From NCBI GenBank assembly GCA_012799425.1, contig JAAZLF010000556.1, forward strand, positions 1 to 6,088: a stretch of 6,088 bases of DNA. Direction: 5' to 3'. Positions 4,875 to 6,088 of this stretch are shown piece by piece. A program made the translations under genes and the position numbers. Below the pieces are notes generated by a model. That model had not been told where the DNA came from and did no database searches. It worked only from the letters and a program-made list of their open reading frames with translations. How positions within the stretch are numbered: position 1 is the first letter of the stretch; every line of letters begins with the position of its first letter. This DNA is from Actinomycetales bacterium. GTDB lineage: Bacteria > Actinomycetota > Actinomycetes > Actinomycetales > Dermabacteraceae.

Positions 4875-6088
4875 TCTCGTCGATGACCTCGAGGACCTTG
4901 CCGCCGAGGAGCTTCTCGATGACCTCGCGGCCGTTGCGGTTGACGCCGACCGCGTCCGCATCGTCGCGGGTGGCTCCGCCGGTGGGGTCGACGTCTTCCG
5001 CGGGTGCCTCGGGCATGTTCCCGCGCGCGCCTCGGTTGCGCTGACCAGCGGTGCGGGACGCCTGGGCGGCTTCGCGCACGAGGGCGGCACCGCTGCGGAC
5101 GGGCTCCGGTGCTCCTGCCGACGGGTTCGGGGCCGACGGCGCCGGGGCTGACGGGCCGGCGTCGGTGATGGATCCGGCTGTGCCCCAGGAGGCGGCGGCG
5201 CGTGCGGAGGCGGAACCGTCAGGAGCATCAGTGGCAGCGGGGGCTGAGCTGCCGAATGAGGGGAGGTCCGCGGAGGCCGCGCTCGGGGCAGAGGTCTGCG
5301 CCACGGGCGGCACCGCGTGCAGCGAGGCTCCGCCCTGATCGCTCTGGCCACCCTGGCCTCCCTGGGCGCCTTCGCCATCCTGGCCGCGTGAGCCGTCGTG
5401 GCCGCCCTGGCCGGTGTCGTCGGTTCCCGGCGCGGCGGCGTTCTGGGCGGGGCGCGAGTGGATGACCCTGCCTTCGGCGATCGCGCGTTTCAGGGCGTTC
5501 TGCCCGTAGGTGCGGGGCTCCTCTGCGGGGAGGGAATCCCTGCCCTCGTCCTCTACGACGGGGATCTCGCCGGCCGGTGCGGGAGCCACCGGCGAAACCG
5601 CTCCCCCGGTGTCCTCGCCCAGCGCTTCGGACCAGCGGCCGGTGCTCGCGGGGGCGGCGGGGCCGTTGTCGTGCGCGGGCGTCTGCGGGGCGGGGGTGGG
5701 CTGCGCCGCGCCGTGACCGCCGGGCTCGTAGGTATCGCGGGGGTCCGGCGGGTAGGGGTCGTCGGGCTCCGGGGCGAAGTCCTCGACCCGCTCGGCGGTG
5801 GAGCCGCCGCTCCGGCCCGCCTGTGCGGCGCGCGCGGCCGCCTGCATGGCACGCTCCGAGGCTCGCTGACCCAGCGAGACGGCCGGTTCCTCGCGCGGCG
5901 CGGTCTGGGCGGACTGCTGCGCCGACGGCTGAGCAGGGGGCTGCGCCGACGCCTGGGCGGAGCCCGGTGCAGAGCCCGGTGCAGAGCCCCGCGGCGGCAT
6001 CGCGGGGGCGGAATCGCCCCACGGCGCGGTGGCGGCCCGGTCCGTGCCCGCTCCCGTGCCGTACGCCTCGGGACGCGCTGGTGCGGCG
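4861..6088 (-). CDS. dnaX: C-terminal part of DNA polymerase III subunit gamma/tau (partial)
   Basis: The frame is open from the right window edge to TGA at 4861-4863, giving 408 visible residues; an internal ATG at 6000 is not a likely start because the same frame and composition continue beyond it. DnaX is the clamp-loader ATPase of the replisome, but its ATPase domain would lie outside the window. What is seen is a long low-complexity tail rich in Ala, Pro, Gly, Ser and Gln, including Gln/Ser/Pro repeats (about 35-62), an acidic Pro/Asp stretch (102-122) and a Gly/Gln/Asp stretch (222-253). It ends in GREVIEKLLGGKVLEVIDEN (386-405). Long disordered tails ending in a GRxxIExxLGGxVIEE-like peptide are typical of actinobacterial DnaX, and a same-strand recR downstream agrees with the common dnaX-recR order. 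Three short ordered-looking islands sit in the tail (71-94, 193-212, 331-348). The assignment rests on the end peptide, style and context; another disordered protein cannot be excluded. Confidence 0.75.
   Translation of the reverse strand, partial: AAPARPEAYGTGAGTDRAATAPWGDSAPAMPPRGSAPGSAPGSAQASAQPPAQPSAQQSAQTAPREEPAVSLGQRASERAMQAAARAAQAGRSGGSTAERVEDFAPEPDDPYPPDPRDTYEPGGHGAAQPTPAPQTPAHDNGPAAPASTGRWSEALGEDTGGAVSPVAPAPAGEIPVVEDEGRDSLPAEEPRTYGQNALKRAIAEGRVIHSRPAQNAAAPGTDDTGQGGHDGSRGQDGEGAQGGQGGQSDQGGASLHAVPPVAQTSAPSAASADLPSFGSSAPAATDAPDGSASARAAASWGTAGSITDAGPSAPAPSAPNPSAGAPEPVRSGAALVREAAQASRTAGQRNRGARGNMPEAPAEDVDPTGGATRDDADAVGVNRNGREVIEKLLGGKVLEVIDENRPR
5961..5990. repeat. 12-bp tandem repeat inside the dnaX tail
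   Basis: AGCCCGGTGCAG is repeated exactly at 5961-5972 and 5973-5984 with a partial third copy (AGCCCC) to 5990. On the coding (minus) strand it yields GSAPGSAPGSA. Such in-frame repeats lengthen or shorten easily by slippage without breaking the reading frame. Confidence 0.8.

Noticed and set aside
5334..5413. Gly/Gln-rich periodic stretch that might suggest a collagen-like domain
   Set aside because: The glycine spacing is irregular and not a sustained Gly-X-Y pattern; it is better read as part of a disordered linker.
5228..6022. A 264-residue minus-strand frame and several shorter frames in the dnaX tail region
   Set aside because: They are Arg-rich shadows. The frame ending at 4861 runs open to the window edge and ends in a DnaX-like peptide.

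Overview
The window is very GC-rich and its coding genes carry the G/C-heavy third positions and Ala/Arg/Gly/Pro-rich proteins typical of Actinomycetota. Gene content and protein style point to a Micrococcales-type genome (Dermabacteraceae/Brachybacterium-like is my guess from general resemblance, not a search result). No RNA gene, CRISPR array, insertion sequence or phage gene was found.

Layout, left to right. (1) 2-292 (+): 3' end of a membrane protein cut by the window edge, possibly an ABC transporter permease. (2) 302-2002 (-): an unrecognised multi-pass membrane protein, whose stop lies only 9 bases from the stop of the preceding convergent gene. (3) 2021-2614 (-): recR, recombination mediator, 18 bases upstream of the membrane gene and almost certainly co-transcribed with it. 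(4) 2615-2846: a divergent intergenic region with candidate promoters facing both ways, a GC-rich inverted repeat and a 27-bp tandem repeat. (5) 2847-4205 (+): a glycoside hydrolase family 125 exo-alpha-1,6-mannosidase. (6) 4297-4830 (+): a GyrI-like small-molecule-binding protein. (7) 4861-6088 (-): the 3' part of what is most likely dnaX (DNA polymerase III gamma/tau), a long disordered tail ending in a short conserved-looking C-terminal peptide; it runs off the right edge.

Functionally, dnaX and recR are a housekeeping DNA replication/repair pair that in many bacteria lie together, often with ybaB between them. Here they are on the same strand but separated by about 2.2 kb holding two opposite-strand accessory genes (GH125 and GyrI-like), and no ybaB is present in the gap. 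As a result recR needs its own promoter; the sequence offers one, a TACAGT -10-like element 8 bases before the GTG start with no Shine-Dalgarno, which fits a leaderless transcript. The mannosidase has no signal peptide and so probably trims mannosides inside the cell. I see no clear novel multi-gene system; the points most worth a second look are the leaderless recR start, the tandem repeat in the divergent promoter region, the split of the dnaX-recR pair, and the unidentified membrane protein tied to recR.
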